From an uncultured SAR116 cluster alpha proteobacterium (GTDB taxonomy: Bacteria > Pseudomonadota > Alphaproteobacteria > Puniceispirillales > Marisalimonadaceae), in NCBI GenBank assembly GCA_902619805.1, contig CACNGC010000006.1, positions 1 to 64,000 of the forward strand: 64,000 nucleotides of DNA, written 5' to 3'. The position numbers and the translations under genes are program-made. The notes beneath the pieces were generated by a model. The model saw only the letters and a list, made by a program, of their open reading frames with translations. It did no database searches and was not told the origin of the DNA. Numbering within the stretch: position 1 is the stretch's first letter; each line of letters starts with the position of its first letter. Positions 1 to 9,308 of this stretch are shown here, in pieces.

Positions 1-903
1 ACAGCTGAAATGTATCCTACATGTCCATTAAGACCTGAAACCACTGGTGATACCGAAATTATAGTTGGAAATTGGATTTCAAAAAATAAATATCAAAGAT
101 CCTCGATAGTCCTTGCAACTAAAGTTTCTGGTAAAGGCTATATGGCAGTAAGAAATGGTGAAGGCATAAATGCCGAATCTGTAAAAATTGCAGTTGAAGG
201 AAGTTTGAAAAAACTTAAAACTGATTATATTGACTTATATCAACTTCACTGGCCAAACAGAGGTTCATACCATTTTAGACAAAATTGGAATTATGATCCT
301 ACCAAACAAAATTACGATGAAATTAAAGAAAATCTACAAGGTGTTATAAATTCTTTATCTGAACTTCAAAAAGAAGGAAAAATTAGATATCTAGGATTAT
401 CAAACGAAACCTGTTGGGGTACATTGCAATTTATTAAATTTTTAAAAGATTTCCCAAACTTAAAGTTAGTATCTACACAAAATGAGTATAGTTTACTTTG
501 TAGATTGTATGATCTTGATATGGCCGAAATGTCTCACCATGAAAATATAAGCTTATTAGCTTACTCACCACTTGCAGGTGGATTTTTGACTGGTAAATAC
601 ATGAATGATAATGTGCCAAAAAACTCTCGATTATCTAGAGTTCCAAGTTTATTCGGAAGAATTAATAAAAATTCTTCTTTAGCAGTATCTGAATATGTAT
701 CTTTTGCAAAGAAATATCAAATTGATCCTGTACATATGGCTATTGCTTTTTGTAATCAAAGACCATTTATGGGCTCAGTTATTTTTGGGGCAACTGACAA
801 TAGACAATTTAAAAATATTTTAAAAGGTGTAGACGTCAAACTATCTGAAGAAATGATGTTAGAAATTAATCAATTATATAAAAAATTTCCTATTACTTTC
901 TAA
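1..903 (+). CDS. tas: Tas-like aldo/keto reductase (5' end outside window)
   Basis: NADP(H)-dependent aldo/keto reductase of the E. coli Tas type, a cytosolic (beta/alpha)8 barrel reducing carbonyl compounds of unknown identity. The reading frame is open from base 1 (codons for T-A-E precede the first Met), so the N-terminal strand and the true start lie upstream. The AEMYP segment at the edge carries the catalytic Tyr of the family, ATKVSG carries the catalytic Lys, and LYQLHW the His. Similarity to Tas runs through the PLRPETTGDTE insert, the GKIRYLGLSNET strand and the C-terminal QRPFMGSVIFGAT cofactor segment, so the visible part is intact. It ends directly against the convergent downstream gene (TAATTA, stop next to stop). 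Family assignment is firm, substrate unknown. Confidence 0.88.
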   Translation, partial: TAEMYPTCPLRPETTGDTEIIVGNWISKNKYQRSSIVLATKVSGKGYMAVRNGEGINAESVKIAVEGSLKKLKTDYIDLYQLHWPNRGSYHFRQNWNYDPTKQNYDEIKENLQGVINSLSELQKEGKIRYLGLSNETCWGTLQFIKFLKDFPNLKLVSTQNEYSLLCRLYDLDMAEMSHHENISLLAYSPLAGGFLTGKYMNDNVPKNSRLSRVPSLFGRINKNSSLAVSEYVSFAKKYQIDPVHMAIAFCNQRPFMGSVIFGATDNRQFKNILKGVDVKLSEEMMLEINQLYKKFPITF

Positions 904-2109
904 TTAAGCAAAAGCATTTCCAATTTCTTTAAAAACAGAAAACATCAACTCTTCTGTTTTTATGTTAATTGGATCAGATGCAGATGACATTCTAATTATG
1001 GTAAGTTCTTTTTTAGGATTAATCCAAATATTTTGACCATGTATACCTATTGCACAAAATTCATTTTCATCAAAACCTGTTTGGTACCATTTCGATCTAT
1101 AATTTCCATTAGGAAACCTCTCCAATTTGTCTTGATTTAAATAGCACGAATTATCTTTGTATTTCTTTATATCATCTATCCAATTTTCTGGAACAATTTG
1201 CCCATTTTTATTTGTACCATTATTTCGTACCATCTCTGAAATTAATAACAAGTCGTATGGTGATATACTAATTCCACCTGCCGATCTAGTAGCACCAAAT
1301 CTATCCAACGTGACATCTGCATGATTTGTTATTCCTGAGGGTTTGAATAATAAATCAGACATGATTTTAGAATATTTTTCTCCTGAAACTCTTTCAATTA
1401 TCCAACCCAACAAATCACTATGTGGAGAGCAATAATGATATTTTTTTCCATGCAGATGCATGGATTTTGGCAAATTTGAAAGAAATTCATGTAATCCACT
1501 TAAATGTGTCACATCATTATTTGAAGGTAGATCCCACCCTGTAGAAGATCTATATTGTTGAAATATTTTAGCTTTTCCTGAATAATCTTCTATAAAATTA
1601 GATGCTACATTCATATCAAGTACATTTCTTATTGTTGCATCTTCATAAGCTGTACCAATTGTTTCTGGTAAAATTTTAGACACGATAGTATTCACATTTA
1701 TCAAATTTTTTTCTACTAAAATACCAACTAGCAAACTAGTCAGTGATTTAGAAATTGAAAATATTATGTGAGGTGTTTCATAAGTTGTAAAATTATTAAA
1801 AAATTCAAAAACTAATTTTCCTTTTTGCATAACAAGGAAACTGTCAGTATTACAATCAACTAAAATATCTTTTAATTTTTTTTCAGTATTATTATTAGAA
1901 ACCTTTATCTCATTTAAGTCTTCCAATTTTTTGATAACATCTATTCTTTGTTTCGAATCAAACATAATTGGTGACGTGGGAATGATACTTCTCACGTTTA
2001 CAAATGCCCAAATGTTATATGGATATTTTCTCCAATTTTCTAACGTAACTTGGTATTCTCGTGGTGGAGGACTACCTTTCATAATTTTATTTGTATCTAG
2101 TTTAATCAT
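904..2109 (-). CDS. NylB-like serine hydrolase (class C beta-lactamase fold)
   Basis: Cytoplasmic serine hydrolase of the beta-lactamase/penicillin-binding superfamily, closest by eye to 6-aminohexanoate-dimer hydrolase NylB and related esterases. Ser118-Ile-Ser-Lys121 is the nucleophile motif, Tyr226-Cys-Ser228 the second motif, and GIHGQN (355-360) replaces the KTG motif exactly as in NylB. The N-terminal segment TLENWRKYPYNIWAF (about 22-36) is also shared with NylB, and EDYSG near 174-178 covers the NylB Tyr170 position that distinguishes amide hydrolysis from simple esterase activity. There is no signal peptide. 401 residues is normal for the family. The natural substrate is probably some linear amide or ester; actual nylon-oligomer activity cannot be inferred. 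Confidence 0.8.
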   Translation of the reverse strand: MIKLDTNKIMKGSPPPREYQVTLENWRKYPYNIWAFVNVRSIIPTSPIMFDSKQRIDVIKKLEDLNEIKVSNNNTEKKLKDILVDCNTDSFLVMQKGKLVFEFFNNFTTYETPHIIFSISKSLTSLLVGILVEKNLINVNTIVSKILPETIGTAYEDATIRNVLDMNVASNFIEDYSGKAKIFQQYRSSTGWDLPSNNDVTHLSGLHEFLSNLPKSMHLHGKKYHYCSPHSDLLGWIIERVSGEKYSKIMSDLLFKPSGITNHADVTLDRFGATRSAGGISISPYDLLLISEMVRNNGTNKNGQIVPENWIDDIKKYKDNSCYLNQDKLERFPNGNYRSKWYQTGFDENEFCAIGIHGQNIWINPKKELTIIRMSSASDPINIKTEELMFSVFKEIGNAFA

Positions 2110-2208
2110 TTATTATTTCTACAAAACATTTTTAAAAAAATAATTACATTTGACAATTATCTAAATTAAACATACCCCATTATAATCCGAATAAGTGAAG
2201 AGATACTA

Positions 2209-3420
2209 ATGAATTTAACATTTAACGATATAAAAAACATTCATAAAAAAATTAGACACAATGTGAAATGGACTGAAACAACGTTCACATCTTCTATTTC
2301 AGAAAAATTAGGTATTGATACCTTTTTAAAGTTAGAAAATAGACAGCATACTGGCGCATTCAAAATAAGAGGGTCTTATTCAAAATTATTATCTTTGTCA
2401 GAAGCAGAAAAAAAAGCTGGGGTAGTTGCCATGTCAGCTGGCAATCATGCACAGGGATTGGCTTATATTTCTAATAAAATGAATATTAAATCAAATATTG
2501 TTATGCCTGAAGGCACACCATTTACTAAAATTAGAAGGACACAAAATTTTGGTGGTAATGTAATTATCAAAGGTCAAGATTTAAATGAATCATATCAACA
2601 TGTTCAAGACTTAATATCAAACAATGGATTTATACAGGTACATCCATACAATGACCTTAACGTAATTTCAGGACAAGGTACAATTTCATATGAAATGATT
2701 ACTGATTGTAATGAAATTGATGTTTTGTTAGTTCCTGTAGGTGGAGGGGGGTTAATTGCTGGTTGCTCACTAGCAGCTAAACATATGAAAAAAGATATTG
2801 AAGTTATAGGTGTAGAATCTGATCTCTACCCGTCATTGTCCAATAAAATGTTTAATAAGAAATCAAGGTGTAAGGGTTCCACTCTAGCTGAAGGTATTGC
2901 AGTAGCAGAAATAGGTGAAATTCCTTTTTCAATATTAAAGGATTTTGTTGATGATGTTTTAACTGTTTCTGATAAATCTATTGAAAGAGCAATAGCAATG
3001 TTAGCAGAGCATGAAAAAATAGTTGTTGAAGGAGCAGGTGCTACAGGTTTAGCAGCTTTAATACAACATGGTACAAAGTTTAAAAATAAAAAAGTTGGAA
3101 TTGTCATCTGTGGAGGTAATATTGACTCTAAAGTATTATCTTCAATTTTGATGAGAGATCTAGTGAGATCGGGTCAAGTAACAACTTTGGGTATTACTAT
3201 GCCTGATAAACCTGGTCAATTACAGATTATTTCCAAAATTTGTGCTGTAAACGGGGCAAATGTGCTACAAGTTGAGCACAGTAGATTTGCTATGGATTTA
3301 TCGGCTAGTTTAGCAAAATTAAATATAACTATTGAAACACAGAATGCTTCTCATCTTAAAAAAATTATAAAAGAGATTGAGATAAACGATTTGCCAGTTA
3401 ATATTGAAGGTATTATTTAA
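2209..3420 (+). CDS. ilvA: Threonine ammonia-lyase with one ACT domain
   Basis: PLP-dependent threonine dehydratase: L-threonine to 2-oxobutanoate and ammonia, the entry to isoleucine synthesis or a catabolic step. The PLP lysine is Lys52 in HTGAFKIRGS; SAGNHAQG (about 76-83) binds the substrate carboxylate and PVGGGGLIAG (about 176-185) the PLP phosphate. A single C-terminal ACT-like domain (about 325-403) makes it the 400-residue one-ACT type rather than E. coli IlvA with two. Such a domain usually gives allosteric control by amino acids. The start is preceded by a purine-rich GAAGAG. It is convergent with the metallophosphoesterase, with one base between stops. Whether it is biosynthetic or degradative cannot be settled here. 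Confidence 0.9.
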   Translation: MNLTFNDIKNIHKKIRHNVKWTETTFTSSISEKLGIDTFLKLENRQHTGAFKIRGSYSKLLSLSEAEKKAGVVAMSAGNHAQGLAYISNKMNIKSNIVMPEGTPFTKIRRTQNFGGNVIIKGQDLNESYQHVQDLISNNGFIQVHPYNDLNVISGQGTISYEMITDCNEIDVLLVPVGGGGLIAGCSLAAKHMKKDIEVIGVESDLYPSLSNKMFNKKSRCKGSTLAEGIAVAEIGEIPFSILKDFVDDVLTVSDKSIERAIAMLAEHEKIVVEGAGATGLAALIQHGTKFKNKKVGIVICGGNIDSKVLSSILMRDLVRSGQVTTLGITMPDKPGQLQIISKICAVNGANVLQVEHSRFAMDLSASLAKLNITIETQNASHLKKIIKEIEINDLPVNIEGII

Positions 3421-3421
3421 T

Positions 3422-4477
3422 TTATATTTTGCCTAAGTTTAGATGCACAACTTCATTTTTTGAACCAAGTCTTATTTTTGGTCCCCAGCATGCCACACCT
3501 GAACTCACATATAGGCTTGAGTTACCCTTGTTATATAATCCATAAATAAATTTGAATTTTAATTTTATTAAAAAGTTAAAAGGAAATATTTGCCCATTGT
3601 GAGTATGACCTGATAACATAAGGTAATTTATACAATTTAATTTTTGCCAAATATCTGGTTTATGACAGACAAATAAATTAAATAGATTATTATTACAAAG
3701 CTTGTTTGCAAAATTAATTTTTGAACTTTCTGTCTGGTTATCATCAATACCAATTAGATTAATACCATCAATTTCTATTTTATTATTTTTTAAATGATTA
3801 ATATTAAAGGATGCTAGTTGATTGATTTTATGTTGATAATCTTTTAAATAATATTCGTGATTACCACTTACAAAATAAATTGGTTTATTAATTTCTTTAA
3901 GAATATTTAGATCTTTAAAATCAAAAGAACTAGCGTCAATTAAATCACCTCCAATCAATAAGAAATCAAAGTTAAGTTTATTAATTTTTTTTAAAATTTT
4001 AACTAGGTGTTTCTTATTGTTAGTGCCAAGATGAACATCACTTATAAATAATATTTGATGATTTTTTTTTATACTTGATGATTTTATATCTATTTTTTTA
4101 ATGCTTATCTTTCTAGCGTTGTATGCACCATAAAAGTAAATAAAAATTATAAATATTAGAGAACTTATTCCAATAAAGAATGTGCTGATTTGTAAAATAA
4201 AATTTAAAAAAACACATATGGATATTATAATAAAACTGATAAAACCAATTCCTAAACCCTCATAAACAAAAATTTTTAATGGTTTAAAAGTATTATGTGA
4301 TCTTAAATAGTATAATATTAATATATAAAATATCAGGGTATTAATAAGAGAATATTGAAAAGATTGTGTTTGATTGAATAGAAATTTATTAAGTGTTTCG
4401 AATGGAAAAATATAAAATAAATAAGTGATTATAAACAATATAACATTAAATAAGATCCTGTAGAGATTTTTGTTCAT
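3422..4477 (-). CDS. Membrane-anchored metallophosphoesterase (YaeI/YkuE type)
   Basis: Calcineurin-like metallophosphoesterase attached to the inner membrane. The N-terminal 120 residues hold about four hydrophobic helices; the catalytic domain follows with FISDVHLG, GGDLIDA, SGNHEYY and LSGHTHNGQ, the classic D-x-H, G-D, G-N-H-E and G-H-x-H metal ligands. Relatives act on lipid-linked phosphates such as UDP-2,3-diacylglucosamine or on unknown phosphodiesters. I start it at the ATG at 4477 (MNKNLYR); an upstream in-frame TTG at 4501 would overlap the photolyase gene by 23 nt and has no ribosome site. It lies immediately downstream of phr and is probably cotranscribed. Substrate unknown. Confidence 0.82.
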   Translation of the reverse strand: MNKNLYRILFNVILFIITYLFYIFPFETLNKFLFNQTQSFQYSLINTLIFYILILYYLRSHNTFKPLKIFVYEGLGIGFISFIIISICVFLNFILQISTFFIGISSLIFIIFIYFYGAYNARKISIKKIDIKSSSIKKNHQILFISDVHLGTNNKKHLVKILKKINKLNFDFLLIGGDLIDASSFDFKDLNILKEINKPIYFVSGNHEYYLKDYQHKINQLASFNINHLKNNKIEIDGINLIGIDDNQTESSKINFANKLCNNNLFNLFVCHKPDIWQKLNCINYLMLSGHTHNGQIFPFNFLIKLKFKFIYGLYNKGNSSLYVSSGVACWGPKIRLGSKNEVVHLNLGKI

Positions 4478-4478
4478 T

Positions 4479-5915
4479 TTAAGGTATTTTAGTTTTTGCA
4501 AATGCGTCTAAAGCATGTTGTCTTGAACTTTTAATATCTACAATAGGTCTTGGATAATTTTTACCGAGCGTAACACCTGCTTTTTTTAAAATATCATCAG
4601 GCGCTTCCCATGGATTAAAAAGGTATTTATTTGGAACTAATTCCAATTCTGGAACATATTTTCTAGTATATTCGCCATTGGCATCAAACTTAACACCTTG
4701 TGTAACTGGATTAAAAATTCTAAAATATGGCGCAGCATCAGCACCACATCCAGCTACCCATTGCCAACTTGCACTATTGCTTGCTAAATCTGCATCAACT
4801 AAACAATCCCAAAACCATTTCTCTCCTTCATGCCAATGTGTAAGTAAATTTTTAACTAAAAAAGAACCAACTATCATCCTAAGTCTATTATGCATATAAC
4901 CTGTAGACCATAGCTCTCTCATTCCTGCGTCTACTATAGGATAACCTGTTTGACCAGTTTTCCATGCTAAAAGATATTTTGAGTTATTAATCCAAGGAAA
5001 AGTATCAAATTTTGTTTGTAAATTTTTTTTTGGTAATTCGGGATAAAAATACAATAAATAATTTGAAAATTCTCTCCATCCCATTTCAGACAAAAAAATG
5101 TCAGTATCTTGTTGATGTTTTATTCCCATTTGATTTACATCCTTAATAGTATGCCAGACAGTATTGGGAGAAATTTCGCCCCAATGTAAATGTGGAGAAA
5201 GTCTAGATACATTTTTCTTGTGTGGAAAATTTCTACCTTCTTTATATCCATCTAATTCCATATCAACAAAATTGTTAAGCCGTGTTATTGCAGCTTTTTC
5301 TCCAATTTTCCAACTTTCAATTATTTTATTTTTCCAATTATGTTTTGGTAATAAATTTAATTCATTGATTTTAAGACTTTTAAAATTTTTTACCGCGAAG
5401 TAATTAATACTTTTTGGTTTTTCAAGAGGTCTTCTTGGTTCGGTTGCATTCAAACAACCTCTTCTAAAATAAGGAGTAAAAACTTTATAATTTGTTTTAT
5501 CATCTTTCAGTATATCCCAAGGTTCCCATAGGAGTGAACTATTAAAAGAGTATGTTTCTATCTCTAATTTTTTTAAATTTATTTTTATTTTTTTATCTCT
5601 AGAAATAACCCATGGTTCATAAACTCTATTCCAATATATTTTATTTATTGATTCTATTTGACATACTTTAACTAAAATTTCTTCTGGATCACCTTTTGCG
5701 ATTATCAATTTATTCTGAAATTCTTTATCTAGCTCTTTTAAAGATTGATGAAGCCAAACTCTTCCTGCTTGGCCGATTTTGTAGTTCTTAGAGTTAACAT
5801 CATCAAGAATATATATTGGAATTATTGAACCATTTTTGACAGATGCAATTAATGCTGGATTGTCGTGTAATCTTAAATCTTGTCTTATCCAATATATACT
5901 AGTGTTCGAACTCAT
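4479..5915 (-). CDS. phrB: Class I deoxyribodipyrimidine photolyase
   Basis: Blue-light DNA repair flavoenzyme that splits cyclobutane pyrimidine dimers. The N-terminal Rossmann antenna domain starts with IYWIRQDLRLHDNPAL. The C-terminal FAD domain has SRLSPHLHWGEISP, MRELWSTGYMHNRLRM, and the signature run DLASNSASWQWVAGCG followed by DAAPYFRIFNP. 478 residues matches bacterial CPD photolyases and the FAD-domain motifs look repair-type rather than cryptochrome-only. Expected in a sunlit surface-ocean organism. It is first in a two-gene unit with the metallophosphoesterase. Confidence 0.93.
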   Translation of the reverse strand: MSSNTSIYWIRQDLRLHDNPALIASVKNGSIIPIYILDDVNSKNYKIGQAGRVWLHQSLKELDKEFQNKLIIAKGDPEEILVKVCQIESINKIYWNRVYEPWVISRDKKIKINLKKLEIETYSFNSSLLWEPWDILKDDKTNYKVFTPYFRRGCLNATEPRRPLEKPKSINYFAVKNFKSLKINELNLLPKHNWKNKIIESWKIGEKAAITRLNNFVDMELDGYKEGRNFPHKKNVSRLSPHLHWGEISPNTVWHTIKDVNQMGIKHQQDTDIFLSEMGWREFSNYLLYFYPELPKKNLQTKFDTFPWINNSKYLLAWKTGQTGYPIVDAGMRELWSTGYMHNRLRMIVGSFLVKNLLTHWHEGEKWFWDCLVDADLASNSASWQWVAGCGADAAPYFRIFNPVTQGVKFDANGEYTRKYVPELELVPNKYLFNPWEAPDDILKKAGVTLGKNYPRPIVDIKSSRQHALDAFAKTKIP

Positions 5916-6054
5916 TTGAATTTGCTTTTTAAAATTATAAAAAATTATTTGTCTTGATGGTGAATTAAATTAAGATATTAATTAAACTTAAATGGTGTTT
6001 TTCTTAATGTATATCAATAGATAATAATCAAAAATCTATTTTATAGGGAGTTAC

Positions 6055-7227
6055 ATGTCATATCATAAACCTTATAAAGGTCTAAAAGTTATTGATTTTT
6101 CTCAAGGTGTAGCTGGCCCATATTGCGGGATGCTTTTGGCTCAACACGGCGCAGAGGTATTTAAAATAGAACCTAAAGATGGTGATTGGGCAAGAAATCT
6201 TGGACAGGAATATGGAGAACATTCTGCTTTTTCGGTAGCAGCTAACTTAGGTAAAAAAAGCATTATAATTGATTTAAAGAATAAAAAGAGCCAAAGTATT
6301 TTAGATAAAATTATTAAACTGTCCGATATTTTTATTGAGGGGTTTCGACCAGAGGTAATATCACGCCTTGGTTATAATTATGACAGACTAAAAAAAATAA
6401 ACCCAAAATTAATTTATTTATCTATATCAGGGTTTGGTCAAACTGGACCTATGAGTCATAAGCCTGCAATGGATCCTGTTCTTCAAGCTTTTACAGGTTT
6501 TATGTCAGAAAACAAAGGCCCAGACGATATTCCTCATAGAACACCTGTTATTATATTTGATATGACTACTGCTTTATATGCAACACAGTTAATATCAGCA
6601 TCCTTATATGCAAGAACAAATGAGAAGTTTGGGAGAAAGATAGAAATAAGTCTAATGGAAGCTGCTGCAGCAATGCAATCTATAAGACTTATGAGTGGAT
6701 ATATGGAAGGTCCTTATACTCATGCTTCATCTCCCTCTGGAACGTTTAAAACCAAAGATGGTTGGATACAAATTATAGTAGTAAAAAATCATGAATTTAT
6801 TAAATTTTGTAATGCAGTAGGTTGGAAAAAATTTATCAATGATAAACGTTTTGTAAGTAATGCCGAAAGAAGAAAACATGAAGCTATTCTTTCAAGAGAG
6901 GTTCAAAAATTATTTATAAAAGAAAAAACTGACTATTGGAAAAATTTACTAAATGATTACGAAGTTCAAAACGAAAAGGTACAAAATTACAAAGAATTCA
7001 TTGAAAGCGAACAAACAAAGGCTTTAAATTTAATTTCCTGGTTAAAACAACCAACAACAGGAACACTATGGCCAGTTCCAAATATTCCTGGAATGCCAAA
7101 ATTAGAAGATAGTGACATACTTTCAAAGGCACCATCTTTAGGTCAGCATTCAAAAGAAATTTTGAAATCTTTAGGTTATACAGATAGTCAAATAGAAAAT
7201 TTTATAAGTGAACAAGTTATAAAATAA
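6055..7227 (+). CDS. Class III CoA-transferase (CaiB/BaiF family)
   Basis: Family III acyl-CoA transferase, a dimeric interlocked enzyme moving CoA between carboxylic acids. Recognisable family segments are DFSQGVAGPYCGMLLAQHGAEVFKIEP near the N-terminus (given here as the family start motif, residues 14-40), SISGFGQTGP and the GTFKTKDGWI stretch. The Asp in IIFDMTTALY is the likely catalytic residue, by position; I did not align it. 390 residues is standard. The ribosome site AGGGAG precedes the ATG. It stands alone, so the acyl substrate cannot be guessed; formyl-CoA, succinyl-CoA:hydroxyacid and carnitine transfer are all known in this family. Confidence 0.85.
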   Translation: MSYHKPYKGLKVIDFSQGVAGPYCGMLLAQHGAEVFKIEPKDGDWARNLGQEYGEHSAFSVAANLGKKSIIIDLKNKKSQSILDKIIKLSDIFIEGFRPEVISRLGYNYDRLKKINPKLIYLSISGFGQTGPMSHKPAMDPVLQAFTGFMSENKGPDDIPHRTPVIIFDMTTALYATQLISASLYARTNEKFGRKIEISLMEAAAAMQSIRLMSGYMEGPYTHASSPSGTFKTKDGWIQIIVVKNHEFIKFCNAVGWKKFINDKRFVSNAERRKHEAILSREVQKLFIKEKTDYWKNLLNDYEVQNEKVQNYKEFIESEQTKALNLISWLKQPTTGTLWPVPNIPGMPKLEDSDILSKAPSLGQHSKEILKSLGYTDSQIENFISEQVIK

Positions 7228-7228
7228 T

Positions 7229-7333
7229 CTAGATTATTCCAGTAATTGTAAATAGCAGAGGAATAAAAAGTAACACTGCTAGAATAGTTTCTGATTTCAA
7301 ACTTTCGGTAAATGTGTATTCATCTTTACTCAT
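7229..7333 (-). CDS. Predicted 34-residue membrane peptide
   Basis: Short reading frame MSKDEYTFTESLKSE followed by one hydrophobic helix (about residues 16-34) and a TAG stop. An AAAAGGAA element lies about 6-10 nt before the ATG. The charged start plus single transmembrane segment resembles the many conserved one-helix proteins of streamlined marine alphaproteobacteria. The stop lies one base beyond the end of the CoA-transferase gene. Function unknown; support is only composition, ribosome site and tight packing. Confidence 0.45.
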   Translation of the reverse strand: MSKDEYTFTESLKSETILAVLLFIPLLFTITGII

Positions 7334-7428
7334 ATTATGTTCCTTTTTGAAACTACTTTATTTTTTTTTTTATAGAATTCAAGTCTTTTTAAATTTATTG
7401 TGAATTGATATAGTGTTAGGGGATAATA

Positions 7429-7551
7429 ATGAGTTTAATATTTGGAATAATAATTGCTGCTTTAGTGTTTTTCTTTTCAAATGAAATTCAAGAAATTATG
7501 GTTTCTACTGGTTTAAGAGATTATTTGGTTAATTGGCTTCAATCTTGGTAA
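7429..7551 (+). CDS. Predicted 40-residue membrane peptide
   Basis: Reading frame MSLIFGIIIAALVFFFSNE with an N-terminal transmembrane helix (residues 2-17) and a short amphipathic tail ending in NWLQSW. The ATG is preceded by TTAGGGGATAATA, which contains a strong AGGGGA ribosome site. It sits alone between the divergent 34-residue peptide and the GMC oxidoreductase gene. Function unknown; the ribosome site and helix make it a better candidate than a random frame. Confidence 0.5.
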   Translation: MSLIFGIIIAALVFFFSNEIQEIMVSTGLRDYLVNWLQSW

Positions 7552-7643
7552 TTAGAGAGCAATTTTTATAATTGTATAAAAATAATCTTTAATTATTATC
7601 AAATCTTAAAGATAATTATAACATATTAATTTGGACCTTTTTA

Positions 7644-9284
7644 ATGATTGATAATTTTGACTACATCATAGTAGGAGCGGGTTCTTCTGGTTGTGTCTTG
7701 GCTAACAGATTAAGCGCCAATGGAAAAAATTCAGTATGCATTTTAGAAGCAGGGCCTCCAGATTGGAACCCTTTCATACATATTCCAGCAGGTTTTATGA
7801 AAACACTTATTAATCCAAATGTGAATTGGCTTTTTAAAGCTGAACCTAGTTGGGGGACAGATGGAAGAATTATAGATATTCCAAGAGGTAAAACATTAGG
7901 TGGATCAAGCTCAATTAATGGAATGGTTTTCAATAGAGGACAAAATTTAGATTTTGATGTTTGGGCTCAAAAAGGTAATAAAGGTTGGAGTTATTCTGAT
8001 TTACTTCCTTATTTTAAAAAGTATGAAAAAAGACACGGTGAATTTGATGATGTTTATCGTGGGAGTCAAGGTGAGTTGCCAATTACTGATCTTGAATACA
8101 GAGACCCATTATGTGAAGCATTTATAAAAAGTGCAATGGAACAAGGAATTCCATTAAACAAAGACTATAATGGACGATCTCAAGAAGGCGTTTCTTATGT
8201 ACAACGGACTACTCGAGGAAGATTTAGAGTGAGTGCGGCAAAAGCATTTCTTAATCCAGCTAAGTCTCGACACAATCTCCAAATAATAACAAATGCATTT
8301 GTAACAAAAGTTAATTTTAAAAATAAAGTTGCAACTGGTGTAGAATATTTAAGAGGAGGAAGAAGAGGAAAAAAGATTAACCTCACGGCAAATAAAGAAG
8401 TCATTTTATCCTCGGGAGTTATAAAATCCCCACATATTCTTCTAATGTCAGGTATTGGCCCTGCTGAACATCTAAAAAATATTGGAATAGATGTTGTCCA
8501 TGAATTAAAAGGTGTAGGTATGAATTTAAGAGATCATTTTGCTCCAAGATTAACAGCACGAGCAAAAAATATTGAGACTATTAATGAAAAATCTAGGGGG
8601 TTAAAACTTCTAAAGGAGATTGGAAAGTATGTGATTGGAAAACAATCAATAGTGAATTTAAGTCCTACATTAGTGTATTGTTTTTGGCATTCTAATGAAG
8701 AAATAAGAAATCATGATCTTCAAATGACTTTCACTCCAGCATCATACAAAGAAGGTGTGCAATCAACTTTAGATACTGAACCTGGGTTTACTGTAACTGC
8801 ATGGCAGCAAAGACCAGAGTCACTTGGTTGGGTTAAATCTAGAACTAATGATCCATTTGATGCTCCATTAATTCAGCCCAACTACTTAGATGCGGATGAA
8901 GATAAAAAAGTTGTTGTAGCAGGGTTAAAATTATCTAGAAGACTTATGCATTCTAAAGCTCTGTCACATTATTTCGATTATGAAGTTTATCCTGGAATAG
9001 AAAAACAAAGTGATGAGGAATTACTTCAAGTTGCAAGAGAAAGAGGAACAACTACTTATCATCAGATGGGAACATGCAGAATGGGTCCAAAATCTGATCC
9101 AACTGCAGTTGTAGATGATAATCTTAAAGTTTATGGTTTAAAAAATATTAGAGTAATAGATGCGTCTATTATGCCAACTATGCTGTCTGCAAATTTACAC
9201 TCTGGTGCCACATTGATTGGAGAAAAAGGCTCTGATTTAGTCCTTGGTAATAACCCAATTGATCCCGTGATTTTAAATTATTAA
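7644..9284 (+). CDS. GMC-family FAD alcohol dehydrogenase (choline dehydrogenase-like)
   Basis: Flavoprotein of the glucose-methanol-choline oxidoreductase family, oxidising an alcohol to an aldehyde. The FAD-binding start is DYIIVGAGSSGCVLANRLS, followed by the GMC signatures GKTLGGSSSINGM and SSGVIKSPHILLMSGIG. The catalytic His lies in TTYHQMGTCRMG. In the C-terminal SANLHSGATLIGEK stretch a His takes the second catalytic position where choline dehydrogenases usually have NTN, so the pair is His/His as in glucose and aryl-alcohol oxidases. 546 residues fits. Only 24 bases separate it from yghU, so they are probably cotranscribed. BetA-like by overall shape, but the substrate is open and choline is not assured. 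Confidence 0.87.
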   Translation: MIDNFDYIIVGAGSSGCVLANRLSANGKNSVCILEAGPPDWNPFIHIPAGFMKTLINPNVNWLFKAEPSWGTDGRIIDIPRGKTLGGSSSINGMVFNRGQNLDFDVWAQKGNKGWSYSDLLPYFKKYEKRHGEFDDVYRGSQGELPITDLEYRDPLCEAFIKSAMEQGIPLNKDYNGRSQEGVSYVQRTTRGRFRVSAAKAFLNPAKSRHNLQIITNAFVTKVNFKNKVATGVEYLRGGRRGKKINLTANKEVILSSGVIKSPHILLMSGIGPAEHLKNIGIDVVHELKGVGMNLRDHFAPRLTARAKNIETINEKSRGLKLLKEIGKYVIGKQSIVNLSPTLVYCFWHSNEEIRNHDLQMTFTPASYKEGVQSTLDTEPGFTVTAWQQRPESLGWVKSRTNDPFDAPLIQPNYLDADEDKKVVVAGLKLSRRLMHSKALSHYFDYEVYPGIEKQSDEELLQVARERGTTTYHQMGTCRMGPKSDPTAVVDDNLKVYGLKNIRVIDASIMPTMLSANLHSGATLIGEKGSDLVLGNNPIDPVILNY

Positions 9285-9308
9285 TTAAACTTTCATAAGA
9301 GGAAAACA

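Noticed and set aside
2826-3107. Minus-strand frame inside ilvA
   Set aside because: It is the antisense shadow of a clear ilvA coding region; same reasoning applied to the other internal antisense frames.
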